64,000 bases of DNA, taken from Vibrio sp. Y2-5 (GTDB lineage Bacteria; Pseudomonadota; Gammaproteobacteria; Enterobacterales; Vibrionaceae). Shown one piece after another: positions 21,801 to 29,985 of this stretch (its first letter is position 1; each line of letters starts with the position of its first letter). A program made the position numbers and the translations under genes. Location: NCBI RefSeq assembly GCF_014596725.1, contig NZ_JACVEG010000003.1:575884-639883 (forward strand), written 5' to 3'. The notes beneath the pieces were generated by a model that ran no database searches, was not told the DNA's origin, and was given only the letters and a program-made list of their open reading frames with translations.

Positions 21801-22312
21801 TCGTTCGAGTGTGTACAGAGGCTTATAAACAGGAGTTTATGTCTGCCAGTGGCAACTGGGCCACACAGGTCACCAAACATCGTCTAAAGACATTACGTAT
21901 AGTCGTGCCGATGGCGACACCGACTCAGGTTAGGTTAGCGGGTTATGGGGTCGTATTATCCAGTGAGGAGCCAATAAATCTTACCGCAGAGTTGATAAAG
22001 TACAGCCGCGTAATCTATGACGGTATTAATACCATTTATGAAATGGATTGGCCGCAGGATTTTCAACGCCAGAAAAATTTACGCTACTTAGATCTAATGG
22101 TGGAAGTGACCACCATTTATGGAACCATATTGTTTGTCGAACAACGGGGCGCACGGTTTACTTTGGATTTACACAACTTAGGTAGTCAGGACACCCAAGA
22201 TTGGTATGATATTGAGTTATTGGAAGAAGGCGATATTCAAGCTGTTGAAAAAAAGCAGTTATCTTCTTCGCTAACGTCAATCGTTAACAAAACAGAGGCA
22301 GAGCATGAATAA
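18845..22312 (+). CDS. vasX: VasX-like T6SS pore-forming effector
   Basis: The protein has 1155 aa (V. cholerae VasX 1085). The N-terminus, with CPLKKNKLQLIPVRYGLVE at about residues 24-42 and VRPVESGYLYVI near 63-75, matches the VasX N-terminal region and resembles the MIX motif. A long helical middle is followed by hydrophobic segments near residues 745-765, 785-805, 827-848, 866-880 and 920-942, consistent with colicin-like membrane insertion. In V. cholerae VasX permeabilises the inner membrane of prey cells. Placement after vgrG and the DUF4123 adaptor and before a membrane protein supports the call. Its 3' end overlaps the next gene by 8 bp. Confidence 0.85.
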   Translation: MSNANESANTASTKDSQSPVGTCPLKKNKLQLIPVRYGLVESKPAHPAVSSKLESKVSFRPVGVRPVESGYLYVIHSQRNDIIYVYEISGKGELKKLDQQYLEGDSSGQEYVYVESKTGLIVERSGNIEVLFSPTKISPKLQSHLLRSEPLRSKMMQSCNLGEFDCLSGSKHLLPTSALEQNLADCEPRKSDYEEPFQWCWLEEKPETYQADALLSHVKPEYKQDSAVLVLEDPMGIMTELASCDISINNMEVDWFEQDNNRAKYFAASQIKLLIEIGEQQFNANTNNGKLTQYISVHEQDLKERFIAYQQAKKLYWNLVADKTSAPHSRYSLSVDSIQSSPEFENYQQQRLLNNQMAQDIGITQTELESFFHQVKKDNDKLVEGEFGGWLGDRGILARIEYDEMENWYRDAQSNINQWRQLTDMIENDRVSVLPFAYDVIPVFDKENKDAFVARLLSENHWLENLAEDEENKKIVRDFFYASVGEQNLHTYVSNNEHIGTVEAKYNDWKEWAKYIPPIKGVKDGVDGTLDGLSGLREFQDLLQGQHLIEFDDVPDEVKTQLNRFGSKLSSFALDELNELVNNLNTAQGRANSLIYQARPGIIATLLVHKKNANVIFDVGGNAGIEHFNQHFSKLESIRAQAEELLTKRNNVETQSKGFTKAQKDAFRADYTRQIKLLTEESQQTLMALAASSEPVARTGQAHLPSHITVKASGATANDINELLLLRRKVLTNELLYGVSEGKGIKGAIGSGSVSLVIFAINAWNWGNTQQEFAQKSALTRAKFADYFASFTSFLAAGTSVAVEVLKIKARLDWIKLATEANEFAIGKVVTIGTASVSWLTAGSSLLDIYKQSQKISQSWRQGDIAPLLAASMAMTGDALQAWHAGKVAFKGAGLAMSAAQGQITWTVAAEQTFGVVARANPWMLTASALILLGEVGYNFLQSTPLMNWISQSSWGKNGIWFWHNKEDWDYDMQFTKWLEATQTPVVRVCTEAYKQEFMSASGNWATQVTKHRLKTLRIVVPMATPTQVRLAGYGVVLSSEEPINLTAELIKYSRVIYDGINTIYEMDWPQDFQRQKNLRYLDLMVEVTTIYGTILFVEQRGARFTLDLHNLGSQDTQDWYDIELLEEGDIQAVEKKQLSSSLTSIVNKTEAEHE

Positions 22313-23396
22313 CTCTTTATTTCCATTTGTGGCCGGGCAGCGAACCGATAAATTATTCGGCTCTAGCCATGTGCTTAGCCCTCTGCCAGTAAAAACTCTG
22401 TTACCCAGAGCCAAACAGTGTGATCAGTTAATTAAAAAAACCGAACACTATATTGATTTGGGTGGCGCGGGTGGGATGATATTTCAAACCCAGTTAATGT
22501 GGATGTATTTTTTAATGGGTTTTTTTTCATTCGCTTGGTTCTATAGTAATTTTGGCGGCTTCTATGGCATTTACATAGGGTCATACAAAGAAGTATTGAT
22601 TAATGGAGAGTGGCAACAGCAATTTGATACATTTGATTTTTTTGGTGCGCTTTTTGCGACATTTAGTCCTTTATGCCTATCGCTTGTCATTAACTATAAA
22701 GTCGTAACTTCTGCTCGAGCCATGCTCTCTCAAACGATACCCTGCCGTTTTCATCGCCAACGCCGTGAGGTGTTGTTTTCACGCTGGAATAAAGAGCTTA
22801 AAAAAATAGAAACCCGCGCTGTACCTTGGGAAAAGGTGTGCGTAATGGTAGGCCAAGGTGTATCCGCCACAACCGGTGGTGTCGTTTCCTCCGCTTCGCT
22901 GGTGATAGCGGTTAATGATGAAGAGAACTACGGCAATTTCTGGTCAGCATTGCGGATAGGCGCTATTGATAAATTTCATGCTGCCTCCATCTGGGAGATG
23001 ATTCGTACCTTTATGGAACAAGGCGCTGACGCCATTGGTGAACCCGCCCCACTGACGTTAGAAGGTGTTATTGAACAGCACTGCCAGGCTCATAAGATTA
23101 AAAGGGAAGAGTTCAGCAATGCGACCAAATTCTGGTGGTATATCAACGGCACCATGCTGGGAATTTGGCGAGTGAACTATGAAATGCGCAAACTCAATCA
23201 ACGCACCGAAGCCTTTACCGAGGTAGAAGAGTGGAGTAAACAGCTACCAGAAAGTGAATGGCAACAACCGAGTGTGCAGCTTAAGCATGTGAACGACATG
23301 CTGGCACGCAATGAATATGCTCAAGGGCATACTATTCTATCAATTGGTGACGCTTGTACTCGATACATGCAGAAAGAGGAAGTTAATATTGAATAG
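22305..23396 (+). CDS. membrane protein, probable immunity partner of the VasX-like effector (DUF6708-like)
   Basis: Its ATG lies inside the 3' end of the effector gene, so the two are translationally coupled. The 363-aa protein has two clear membrane helices (about residues 62-90 and 108-135), then a soluble domain with RFHRQRREVLFSRWNKEL that resembles DUF6708 proteins found beside VasX-type toxins. V. cholerae TsiV2 occupies the same position but is smaller, about 250 aa. A membrane location fits protection from a pore-forming toxin. The immunity role is inferred from position and topology; it could instead be an accessory factor. Confidence 0.7.
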   Translation: MNNSLFPFVAGQRTDKLFGSSHVLSPLPVKTLLPRAKQCDQLIKKTEHYIDLGGAGGMIFQTQLMWMYFLMGFFSFAWFYSNFGGFYGIYIGSYKEVLINGEWQQQFDTFDFFGALFATFSPLCLSLVINYKVVTSARAMLSQTIPCRFHRQRREVLFSRWNKELKKIETRAVPWEKVCVMVGQGVSATTGGVVSSASLVIAVNDEENYGNFWSALRIGAIDKFHAASIWEMIRTFMEQGADAIGEPAPLTLEGVIEQHCQAHKIKREEFSNATKFWWYINGTMLGIWRVNYEMRKLNQRTEAFTEVEEWSKQLPESEWQQPSVQLKHVNDMLARNEYAQGHTILSIGDACTRYMQKEEVNIE

Positions 23397-23551
23397 GCAA
23401 AGCCGTTTTTTTCCCTTAGTTATAAAAAATCGGTACGTCTTTTTACTATTTCAAATCAGCTTGAATGTGGTAGACGCACCTCCCTTCTAGCGTCGCTGTA
23501 CCAAACTAAATATATGGCTCACTAAAAGCTATTCTCAACTTTTAAAGTTAA

Positions 23552-24001
23552 CTAACTCTTTTTAGCCCATTCAGGTAAGTTTTGAATGTGATCTTCCCAA
23601 TTCACAACATCGATTTCATATACGACTTTATTGCGGACACTTTCACCTGCGGCGTGCATTGCGGCTTTTGAGCCGGTGATGAGCGGGTGCCATTGTGGTA
23701 GCGGTTCACCTTGAGACAGTAATCGGTATGCGCAGGTATCTGGAAGCCAGTGGAACTCATCGATTTTGTCGCGCGTGAGTTTCAAGCACTCTTCACCTGA
23801 TTCAAAACGGTTTGGGTAGTCTTTACAAGCACAGGTATTGCTATTTAGCCAGCTACAAGCAACGTTGGTGTAATACACCTCATCGCTGTCTTCATCCATC
23901 AGCTTATGCAAGCAACACTTACCGCAGCCATCACACAGTGACTCCCACTCTGCTTCTGTCATTTGCTCTAGTGTTTTGCTTTCCCAAAATGGTGTTGTCA
24001 T
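23552..24001 (-). CDS. ycgN: YcgN-type cysteine-cluster protein (UPF0260)
   Basis: The ATG at 23999-24001 gives 149 aa beginning [19 protein letters not shown], aligning closely with E. coli YcgN. The Cys motif [19 protein letters not shown] near residues 23-41 suggests a metal or iron-sulfur site shared with the YkgJ superfamily. The frame stays open 23 codons upstream without homology. Molecular function is unknown. It is divergent from another YkgJ-superfamily gene. Confidence 0.9.
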   Translation of the reverse strand: MTTPFWESKTLEQMTEAEWESLCDGCGKCCLHKLMDEDSDEVYYTNVACSWLNSNTCACKDYPNRFESGEECLKLTRDKIDEFHWLPDTCAYRLLSQGEPLPQWHPLITGSKAAMHAAGESVRNKVVYEIDVVNWEDHIQNLPEWAKKS

Positions 24002-24162
24002 TGCTGAATTCTTTCTGTCTGTAACCGGGGGACGTGTTATACCGCCCCACCACATAAAATTCAAGGACAAATATGTTGAAAAAAACGTCGTAAAATGTCT
24101 ACCGACGCTGCTTTTTCTGTTAACATCTGCGCCCTTCTTTTTGCTTTTACTTGCAGTAGGTC

Positions 24163-24414
24163 ATGATGAATTGTCGACTTGGATGTGGTGCATGTTGTAT
24201 CGCACCTAGCATATCTTCTCCAATTCCAGGTATGCCAAACGGTAAGCCTGCCGGTGTACGATGCATTCAATTGAATGACGATAACTTATGTAAGTTGTTT
24301 GGCAAGCCGGAGAGACCGAATGTCTGCCACTATTTCAAACCCTGCCCAGACGTGTGTGGCTCAACCAATCAAGAAGCTCTGCAAAATCTCATTGAGCTCG
24401 AACAATTGACGTAA
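24163..24414 (+). CDS. YkgJ family cysteine-cluster protein
   Basis: This 83-aa protein has the CxxCxxCC cluster right at its start (C4, C8, C11, C12 in MMNCRLGCGACCIAP) and further cysteines in a C-x-L-F-G-K-P-E-R-P-x-V-C pattern near residues 43-55, typical of the YkgJ Fe-S/zinc family. The start could be the ATG at 24163 or 24166. Its role is unknown. It is divergent from ycgN, a larger relative, so the pair may have related roles. Confidence 0.85.
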   Translation: MMNCRLGCGACCIAPSISSPIPGMPNGKPAGVRCIQLNDDNLCKLFGKPERPNVCHYFKPCPDVCGSTNQEALQNLIELEQLT

Positions 24415-24535
24415 TATCAGCCATTTTTAGATCTAAGTACCACTTTTGAAACAGAATAATTTCCCTTTACTCTAAGTGAGTTGCCTTTTTCTACTACGCT
24501 TCAGATGTGTCTTTGTTACATATAGGAATGTGACT

Positions 24536-25237
24536 ATGAAGAAATATCTTGCAGAGCTAGTAGGTACATTTTGGTTGGTTCTCGGAGGTTGTGGCAGCGC
24601 AGTTTTAGCCGCTGGATTCCCCGATGTCGGCATTGGCTTACTAGGCGTATCACTCGCTTTTGGTTTAACGGTTCTCACCATGGCTTTTGCCATCGGTCAT
24701 ATCTCAGGTTGCCATCTAAATCCTGCTGTTACCTTCGGTTTATGGGCTGGCGGTCGATTTGAAAGTAAAGATATTCTCCCTTATGTTCTCGCCCAAGTCA
24801 TTGGTGGCGTAATTGCTGGCGGCGTATTGTATGTCATCGCAACAGGTCAATCCGGTTTTGATATTGCTGCATCAGGATTTGCAAGCAATGGTTATGGCGA
24901 GCACTCTCCCGGCGGATACTCTTTCATGGCCGCTTTGGTGTGCGAATTGGTCATGACAGGCGTCTTTTTGTTCGTCATTATGGGCGCGACGGACTCCCGA
25001 GCACCGAAAGGTTTTGCTCCGATAGCTATCGGCTTGTGTTTGACGCTCATTCACCTGATCAGTATTCCGGTGACGAATACGTCGGTTAACCCCGCTCGAA
25101 GCACGGGCGTGGCCGTTTTTGTTGGTGACTGGGCAATGTCGCAATTGTGGTTGTTCTGGGTAGCACCCATTGTGGGCGGAATGATCGGAGCCATTGTCTA
25201 TAAAATTGTCGATGGCGAAATAAAAGAGATCGATTGA
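24536..25237 (+). CDS. aqpZ: aquaporin Z
   Basis: AqpZ is a tetrameric inner-membrane water channel. The ATG at 24536, after TAGGAA, gives 233 aa (E. coli 231); the frame opens 20 codons earlier without homology. Both pore NPA motifs are present: HLNPAVTFG (N62-A64) and SVNPARSTG (N185-A187). The selectivity-filter histidine in [13 protein letters not shown] and the arginine after the second NPA are conserved, which favours water over glycerol. Confidence 0.95.
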   Translation: MKKYLAELVGTFWLVLGGCGSAVLAAGFPDVGIGLLGVSLAFGLTVLTMAFAIGHISGCHLNPAVTFGLWAGGRFESKDILPYVLAQVIGGVIAGGVLYVIATGQSGFDIAASGFASNGYGEHSPGGYSFMAALVCELVMTGVFLFVIMGATDSRAPKGFAPIAIGLCLTLIHLISIPVTNTSVNPARSTGVAVFVGDWAMSQLWLFWVAPIVGGMIGAIVYKIVDGEIKEID

Positions 25238-25243
25238 AGATAA

Positions 25244-25272
25244 ACAAAAGCCGCTGTGACAAGCAGCGGCTC
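25244..25272 (-). terminator. terminator of the recR operon
   Basis: An AGCCGCTG / CAGCGGCT stem has T residues following it on the minus strand. It lies between convergent aqpZ and recR. Confidence 0.7.
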
Positions 25273-25289
25273 TGGATTCTAAATCGAAT

Positions 25290-25892
25290 TTAGGAAAGCT
25301 TTTGGCGACCTAACAAAGAGTGGGACAACGTTGTGCCATCAACCAACTCTAATTCACCACCAACAGGTACACCATGAGCAATACGACTTGCAGAGATCTG
25401 ATGTTCACGACATAGCTCTGCGATATAGTGCGCTGTCGCTTCGCCTTCTACCGTCGGATTGGTTGCTAAAATAACTTCGCTGATCCCGCCTTTTTGAAGA
25501 CGGAAATCCAGAACATCTAATCCAATATCACTTGGGCCGATGCCATCAAGTGGAGACAAGTGTCCCATCAAAACAAAGTAACGCCCAGAAAACTGGCCTG
25601 TTGCTTCTAAAGCTGCAATGTCCGCAGGGCTTTCAACAACACAAAGCTGCCCGTTTTCCTGACGTTTAGGATTGTTACAGATATGACAGGTTTCTTCTTC
25701 AGTGAATGTTCGGCATTCGCTGCAATGGCCGATATCCACCATTGCCTGACCAAGAGCTTCAGCGAGAAGTAACCCACCTTTTCTGTCGCGCTGTAACAAA
25801 TGAAAGGCCATACGTTGGGCAGACTTGGGACCAACCCCAGGCAGACAACGTAAGGCCTCCATCAAATGCTCCAGCATATGACTGGTACGCAT
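25290..25892 (-). CDS. recR: recombination protein RecR
   Basis: RecR acts with RecO and RecF to load RecA at gaps. The ATG at 25890-25892 gives 200 aa (E. coli 201) and matches the family start; a TTG one codon upstream is less likely. A helix-hairpin-helix ([14 protein letters not shown]) is followed by the four-Cys zinc motif ([16 protein letters not shown]) and a Toprim domain ([14 protein letters not shown]). It is the last gene of dnaX-ybaB-recR, a conserved gammaproteobacterial operon. Confidence 0.95.
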   Translation of the reverse strand: MRTSHMLEHLMEALRCLPGVGPKSAQRMAFHLLQRDRKGGLLLAEALGQAMVDIGHCSECRTFTEEETCHICNNPKRQENGQLCVVESPADIAALEATGQFSGRYFVLMGHLSPLDGIGPSDIGLDVLDFRLQKGGISEVILATNPTVEGEATAHYIAELCREHQISASRIAHGVPVGGELELVDGTTLSHSLLGRQKLS

Positions 25893-25906
25893 CAATCACC
25901 TACTTT

Positions 25907-26236
25907 TTAGAAAGGCATCTTCATGCCTGGTGGTAGTTGCATACCGCCAGTAACTGATGCCATTTTCTCTTTTGAAGCTTCTTCGATACGACGTGCAGCA
26001 TCATTAAACGCAGCTGCAATCAAATCTTCCAGCATTTCTTTGTCGTCTTCCATCAAGCTTTCATCAATATCAACACGACGTACGCTGTGGCTACCAGTGA
26101 TAGTCACTTTAACTAGACCAGCACCAGATTCTCCGGTGATTTCCATGTTTGCGATTTCTTCTTGCATTTTAGCCATGCGATCTTGCATTTGTTGGGCTTG
26201 CTTCATTAAGTTGCCCATTCCGCCTTTACCAAACAT
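25907..26236 (-). CDS. ybaB: nucleoid-associated protein YbaB/EbfC
   Basis: This 109-aa dimeric DNA-binding protein begins [21 protein letters not shown], with the long N-terminal helix and [17 protein letters not shown] core typical of the family. It binds DNA and influences nucleoid structure and gene expression. It lies between dnaX and recR with short gaps, consistent with one transcript. Confidence 0.95.
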   Translation of the reverse strand: MFGKGGMGNLMKQAQQMQDRMAKMQEEIANMEITGESGAGLVKVTITGSHSVRRVDIDESLMEDDKEMLEDLIAAAFNDAARRIEEASKEKMASVTGGMQLPPGMKMPF

Positions 26237-26316
26237 CTTTATCTCTCTGGTTTTATCTTGGATTGTTTCACATACAGTGGGGATAAAAGATTAAAAACTC
26301 AACCCCACCGTTTCGG

Positions 26317-28458
26317 TTAAATTGGTCTTACGCTGTCTTTATCGAGTTCTGCGCTAAAACGACGCTCAATAAATTGTACATTAGGATCTGTCGATAGTTG
26401 GCTCATAGCGTGAGAAAGTTTCTCTTGGTATAGCCTTTCGCGCAACTCGAGCGGAGTTTCCCCTTCTTCGCCTAAAGAGACTGAAAGTACACACTCTTCA
26501 CCTAATTTTGCGTTAAGCGCTTGTAGCAGCTCGCTTTGAGCTTTATCCGTATTCAGATGAGCGTGGCTGGGGCGCAATAGCAGCTCGATAACATTCCCCT
26601 GCTTCTTATACACAGAATTGAGTGCCAGTTGCTCTACAAGCTTCGCGGTTTCTAAACTTTGAATCAAACTCGCCCATTCATTTTGAGCACAAGCTTCATC
26701 AATAAGCTTAGCTGTCATCTCTGGAGTCTTTTCATGCTCCAAAGATTTTTTAATTTGAGTCGGTGTCAGTTCTTTTTTTACTTCAACTTCAGCAACTGGC
26801 TGAGTTGGACGCCATTGATACGCTTCTTGCTCTTCAGGTTCATTGCTCTCATACGTTGGCGACATCGGCGAAGCATTCTGAGCACGTTGTGCCACTCGCT
26901 CTAACACCGAAGTAGGTTTTGCTGATGCCGCTTCAGACTTTTTTGAGCCGTGACCTGTATTTCCTTGACCAACATTTCCTTGCTGATTCAGACCTTCACG
27001 CTGTGAACGCAACTGATGTCTTAACCCTGTTAAAGGAGAAGATGTTTTGCGTTCTTGCTGAGGCGGTTCTGCAACGGTTTTCTGCTCTGCGGGAACATAA
27101 GGTTCAGGCTGAGAAACCGGATTCATCGGCGCTTGGGAGTCACGCGGCGCGTTATATTGCTCAGCAGGATTTTGTACAGGTTGACTGTGAACTGGCACTG
27201 ATTGTGGCATAGGTTGAGCCGGAACCGCTGAGTGTTGCGGAGCACTTGGTGCTACAGGAGCCGAAGGTGCAACATACTGGCGAGGTGCCACAGGTACTTG
27301 AGCAGATGATTCTGCTTGTGTTGTTAATGTTGCGGGCTCACTCTGCGTCGATATCGCAGAAGTCAACGACACTTGAGAAGGTCTGAATGCCATCATTCTC
27401 AAAGCGATCATTTCCATACCAATTCGCCCTGTCGGGGAAGCCGCAAGATCAGCTCGGCCTTTCAACGCAATTTGATAGTAAAGCTGCACATCCTGTGGTG
27501 TCAGTGACTTCGCTAACCATTCAATTTTATCTGCATCTGGTGCAGATTTATCTAGGCTTGCTGGCAGTGCCTGAAACATGGCGACGCGGTGCAATTGGCT
27601 CGCTAACTGCTGAAGAAGCCCATCCCATTCAACACCATTCTGCGCAAATGTCTCAATTGACTCCATCACCATTTGTGGCTGTTTAGAGCTAATTGATTGC
27701 AATAGATGCAGTGCTTGGTCGGTATCAAGTGTACCTAACATGTGTGAAACGATATCGTTACTCACATGATTGTTACCCAGCGCAATTGCCTGATCGGTTA
27801 AGCTTAATGCGTCACGCATACTGCCATCAGCGGCATGAGCGATAAGACCTAACGCCTTGTTCTCAAATGCTACGTTTTCTTCACTGAGAACATGCTCAAG
27901 CTGCTGCTGAATATTTTCAATACTGATCGGTTTTAGATGAAATTGAAGACAACGAGACAAAATCGTCATCGGCAACTTCTGAGGATCGGTGGTCGCAAGC
28001 AGGAACTTCACATACTCAGGCGGTTCTTCCAACGTTTTCAATAATGCATTGAAACTGTGGCGCGACAGCATGTGAACTTCGTCTATCAGATAAACCTTAA
28101 AGCGACCACGCGCTGGCTTATACTGAACGTTATCGAGAAGCTCACGAGTATCTTCAACTTTGGTGCGCGACGCCGCATCGATTTCTAGTAAATCAACAAA
28201 ACGTCCTTGGTCAATTTCTTTACAGGTTGCACACTCGCCACACGGCGTTGATGTTATGCCTGTTTCGCAATTGAGCCCTTTCGCAAAAAGTCGTCCAATC
28301 GTCGTTTTACCCACACCACGAGTACCACTGAAAAGATACGCATGGTGAAGCTGATTGTGAGCCAAAGCATTTTCTAAAGCTGTTAATACATGGGCCTGCC
28401 CTACCACTTCTTTAAACTTGGTAGGACGCCATTTACGCGCTAAGGCAAGATAACTCAT
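26317..28458 (-). CDS. dnaX: DNA polymerase III subunits tau and (by frameshift) gamma
   Basis: DnaX is the clamp-loader ATPase. The 713-aa tau protein has Walker A GTRGVGKT at residues 45-52, a zinc site C64/C73/C76/C79, Walker B LIDEVH near 125 and sensor-1/SRC motifs. A Pro/Gln/Ala-rich linker runs from about 365 to 500, followed by the C-terminal tau-specific domains that bind DnaB and the alpha subunit. Codons 505-507 (TCA AAA AAG) contain the A AAA AAG slippery heptamer; a -1 shift gives GTC TGA, so gamma would end at about residue 508. It is longer than E. coli tau (643 aa), mainly in the linker. First gene of dnaX-ybaB-recR. Confidence 0.95.
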   Translation of the reverse strand: MSYLALARKWRPTKFKEVVGQAHVLTALENALAHNQLHHAYLFSGTRGVGKTTIGRLFAKGLNCETGITSTPCGECATCKEIDQGRFVDLLEIDAASRTKVEDTRELLDNVQYKPARGRFKVYLIDEVHMLSRHSFNALLKTLEEPPEYVKFLLATTDPQKLPMTILSRCLQFHLKPISIENIQQQLEHVLSEENVAFENKALGLIAHAADGSMRDALSLTDQAIALGNNHVSNDIVSHMLGTLDTDQALHLLQSISSKQPQMVMESIETFAQNGVEWDGLLQQLASQLHRVAMFQALPASLDKSAPDADKIEWLAKSLTPQDVQLYYQIALKGRADLAASPTGRIGMEMIALRMMAFRPSQVSLTSAISTQSEPATLTTQAESSAQVPVAPRQYVAPSAPVAPSAPQHSAVPAQPMPQSVPVHSQPVQNPAEQYNAPRDSQAPMNPVSQPEPYVPAEQKTVAEPPQQERKTSSPLTGLRHQLRSQREGLNQQGNVGQGNTGHGSKKSEAASAKPTSVLERVAQRAQNASPMSPTYESNEPEEQEAYQWRPTQPVAEVEVKKELTPTQIKKSLEHEKTPEMTAKLIDEACAQNEWASLIQSLETAKLVEQLALNSVYKKQGNVIELLLRPSHAHLNTDKAQSELLQALNAKLGEECVLSVSLGEEGETPLELRERLYQEKLSHAMSQLSTDPNVQFIERRFSAELDKDSVRPI
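26938..26944 (-). promoter_or_regulatory. programmed -1 ribosomal frameshift site in dnaX
   Basis: On the coding strand the heptamer A AAA AAG is in the phase required for tandem slippage, with the -1 frame reading GTC then TGA at 26933-26935. This is the E. coli dnaX arrangement. A weak CTGAAG/CTTCGG pairing lies downstream, and the upstream Shine-Dalgarno-like stimulator is not clear (AAGGAA is about 17 nt away). Confidence 0.75.
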
Positions 28459-28497
28459 GAAACCTTCCGTTGTAGATGTTTATATCTAATTAGTCTA

Positions 28498-28542
28498 TTC
28501 AGTCATTGAGCTGTAGAGAAAACAACCTCTCCAATGACTGAA
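28498..28542. repeat. hairpin between apt and dnaX
   Basis: An 11-bp perfect stem (TTCAGTCATTG with CAATGACTGAA) has an inner AGAG/CTCT stem. There is no T-run on either side, so it may be a partial terminator or processing signal within an apt-dnaX transcript. Confidence 0.5.
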
Positions 28543-28548
28543 AAGGCA

Positions 28549-29094
28549 TTAGTGGCCTTCAAATTCACAGATGCTGTAAACGTTTAAGCCTAAACCTTCT
28601 AAACGCTTGTCACCACCAATTTCTGGTAGGTTGATAACAAATGCTGCATGTTCTACTTCACCACCAAGTTGGCGAATCAGCAAAGTGGTTGCTTCAATAG
28701 TACCGCCTGTCGCTAGCAGATCATCAACAACAAGTACTTTGTCGCCTGATTTAATAGCATCGACATGAATTTCCAGTACGTCTGTACCGTATTCCAATTC
28801 ATAAGATTGAGCGATGGTTTGACGAGGCAGTTTACCCGGCTTACGCACTGGTACAAAACCTACGCCTAGTTCTAGAGCTAGTGGTGCACCGAAAAGGAAA
28901 CCACGAGCTTCTGTACCTACAACCTTGGTAAATCCCATATCCTTGTACTTATCAACCAATAACTGAATAGTTGCTTGATATGCTTGAGCATCTTCCAACA
29001 GACTCGTTACGTCACGGAACAAGATTCCTGGCTTTGGATAGTCTTGAATTGATTTGATGCTTGATTTGATCAGTGAAAGAGTTTCGGTTGTCAT
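28549..29094 (-). CDS. apt: adenine phosphoribosyltransferase
   Basis: Apt salvages adenine with PRPP to AMP. The 181-aa protein (E. coli 183) has the type I PRT signature [13 protein letters not shown] near residues 118-130 and a F-R-D-V-T-S-L-L motif near residue 28. It lies directly upstream of dnaX, as in E. coli. Confidence 0.95.
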   Translation of the reverse strand: MTTETLSLIKSSIKSIQDYPKPGILFRDVTSLLEDAQAYQATIQLLVDKYKDMGFTKVVGTEARGFLFGAPLALELGVGFVPVRKPGKLPRQTIAQSYELEYGTDVLEIHVDAIKSGDKVLVVDDLLATGGTIEATTLLIRQLGGEVEHAAFVINLPEIGGDKRLEGLGLNVYSICEFEGH

Positions 29095-29185
29095 AACTAA
29101 ATTAACTTCGGTTCATTCAGTACAAGAACTTATGTACTGGTATTAAAATTCCGGCACACCCTAAATTAATATTTCATAGCGCCGA

Positions 29186-29216
29186 AAAAACAAACGCCCA
29201 CTACGAAGAGTGGGCA
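29186..29216 (-). terminator. terminator of the ybaN homologue
   Basis: A GCCCACT / AGTGGGC stem with a 6-base loop is followed on the minus strand by GTTTGTTTTTTC. Confidence 0.8.
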
Positions 29217-29231
29217 CACTTCCCGCTAATG

Positions 29232-29585
29232 CTAGTGATTTTCTTGCTGGTTAGCAACCAGCTCGTAGGTAGGTATACGCTGAAACCCAGTGATCAATAC
29301 CACAAGCCCAAAAAACAGTAGAAGTTTTAACCAAAAATGAGGCACAAACCAGATAGAAAATGAAAAACTGGCAATGATAAATACGGTTCCTCGAATCTTC
29401 ACTTTCTTGGAAACAGCTCGATTCTGATGCCAATTTTCTAAAATAGGGCCGAATAAGGCGTGTTGATGCAACCAGCGATGAAAGCTTGGGCTTCCTCTGA
29501 CGAAGCAAGCACTGGCTAACAAGATAAAAGGGGTGGTTGGTAGCAAAGGAAGGATGATGCCCAGAATGCCTAGGCATACACTCAC
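29232..29585 (-). CDS. ybaN: DUF454 inner-membrane protein (YbaN-like)
   Basis: The LPTTPFILLASACFVRGSP motif and three hydrophobic segments match YbaN/DUF454. The only standard start in frame is GTG at 29585 (117 aa), yet homology to E. coli YbaN continues 13 codons upstream as SIRRYIYNIVGA. The family start position at 29622-29624 reads ATC, not ATG, and has AGAGG seven bases before it. Either translation begins at this rare codon (131 aa), the gene has lost its start, or the base is a sequencing error. In E. coli ybaN lies next to apt, as here. Function is unknown. Confidence 0.85.
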   Translation of the reverse strand: MSVCLGILGIILPLLPTTPFILLASACFVRGSPSFHRWLHQHALFGPILENWHQNRAVSKKVKIRGTVFIIASFSFSIWFVPHFWLKLLLFFGLVVLITGFQRIPTYELVANQQENH

Positions 29586-29642
29586 AGCACCAACAATATT
29601 ATAGATATAGCGACGAATACTGATGGTGAAACCTCTAAATAA

Positions 29643-29774
29643 TTAGAAGCCCTCGTATCCACTAAATACGCGAATCCAAGTCAATGTTGCTGGAAGCGTT
29701 GGGATCAATAGGGCTGCAATAAAACCTAAAAAGTATAAAACGTTATATGGTTCTTTAAAATCTTTGTCTGCCAT
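29643..29774 (-). CDS. 43-aa single-span membrane protein
   Basis: A short ORF with ATG at 29772-29774 encodes MADKDFKEPYNVLYFLGFIA and on to a C-terminal R-V-F-S-G-Y-E-G-F. It has one hydrophobic segment (about residues 12-32) with an acidic N-terminus. It lies immediately upstream of the ybaN homologue on the same strand, about 20 bp from that gene's likely leader, so the two may be co-transcribed. I do not recognise the family. The coding call rests on composition, position and a clean start and stop. Confidence 0.55.
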   Translation of the reverse strand: MADKDFKEPYNVLYFLGFIAALLIPTLPATLTWIRVFSGYEGF

Positions 29775-29985
29775 GGGTACATCTCTGAGCTTGTGTGTTG
29801 AGTCTTGTTATTGCATCTCGTTAATGACAAGTAAACGAATTGATGCATCATTGTTTTCGGCGCAGACTATACCTTAAACAATTCAACTTAAACACAGAGT
29901 AATTGTGTGGTTATTGGCGAGTAGATACTGGGCTCACACTATGCGTAAGAGTAAGCATCAATAACTGAGTGTAGCGACCGAAGCC

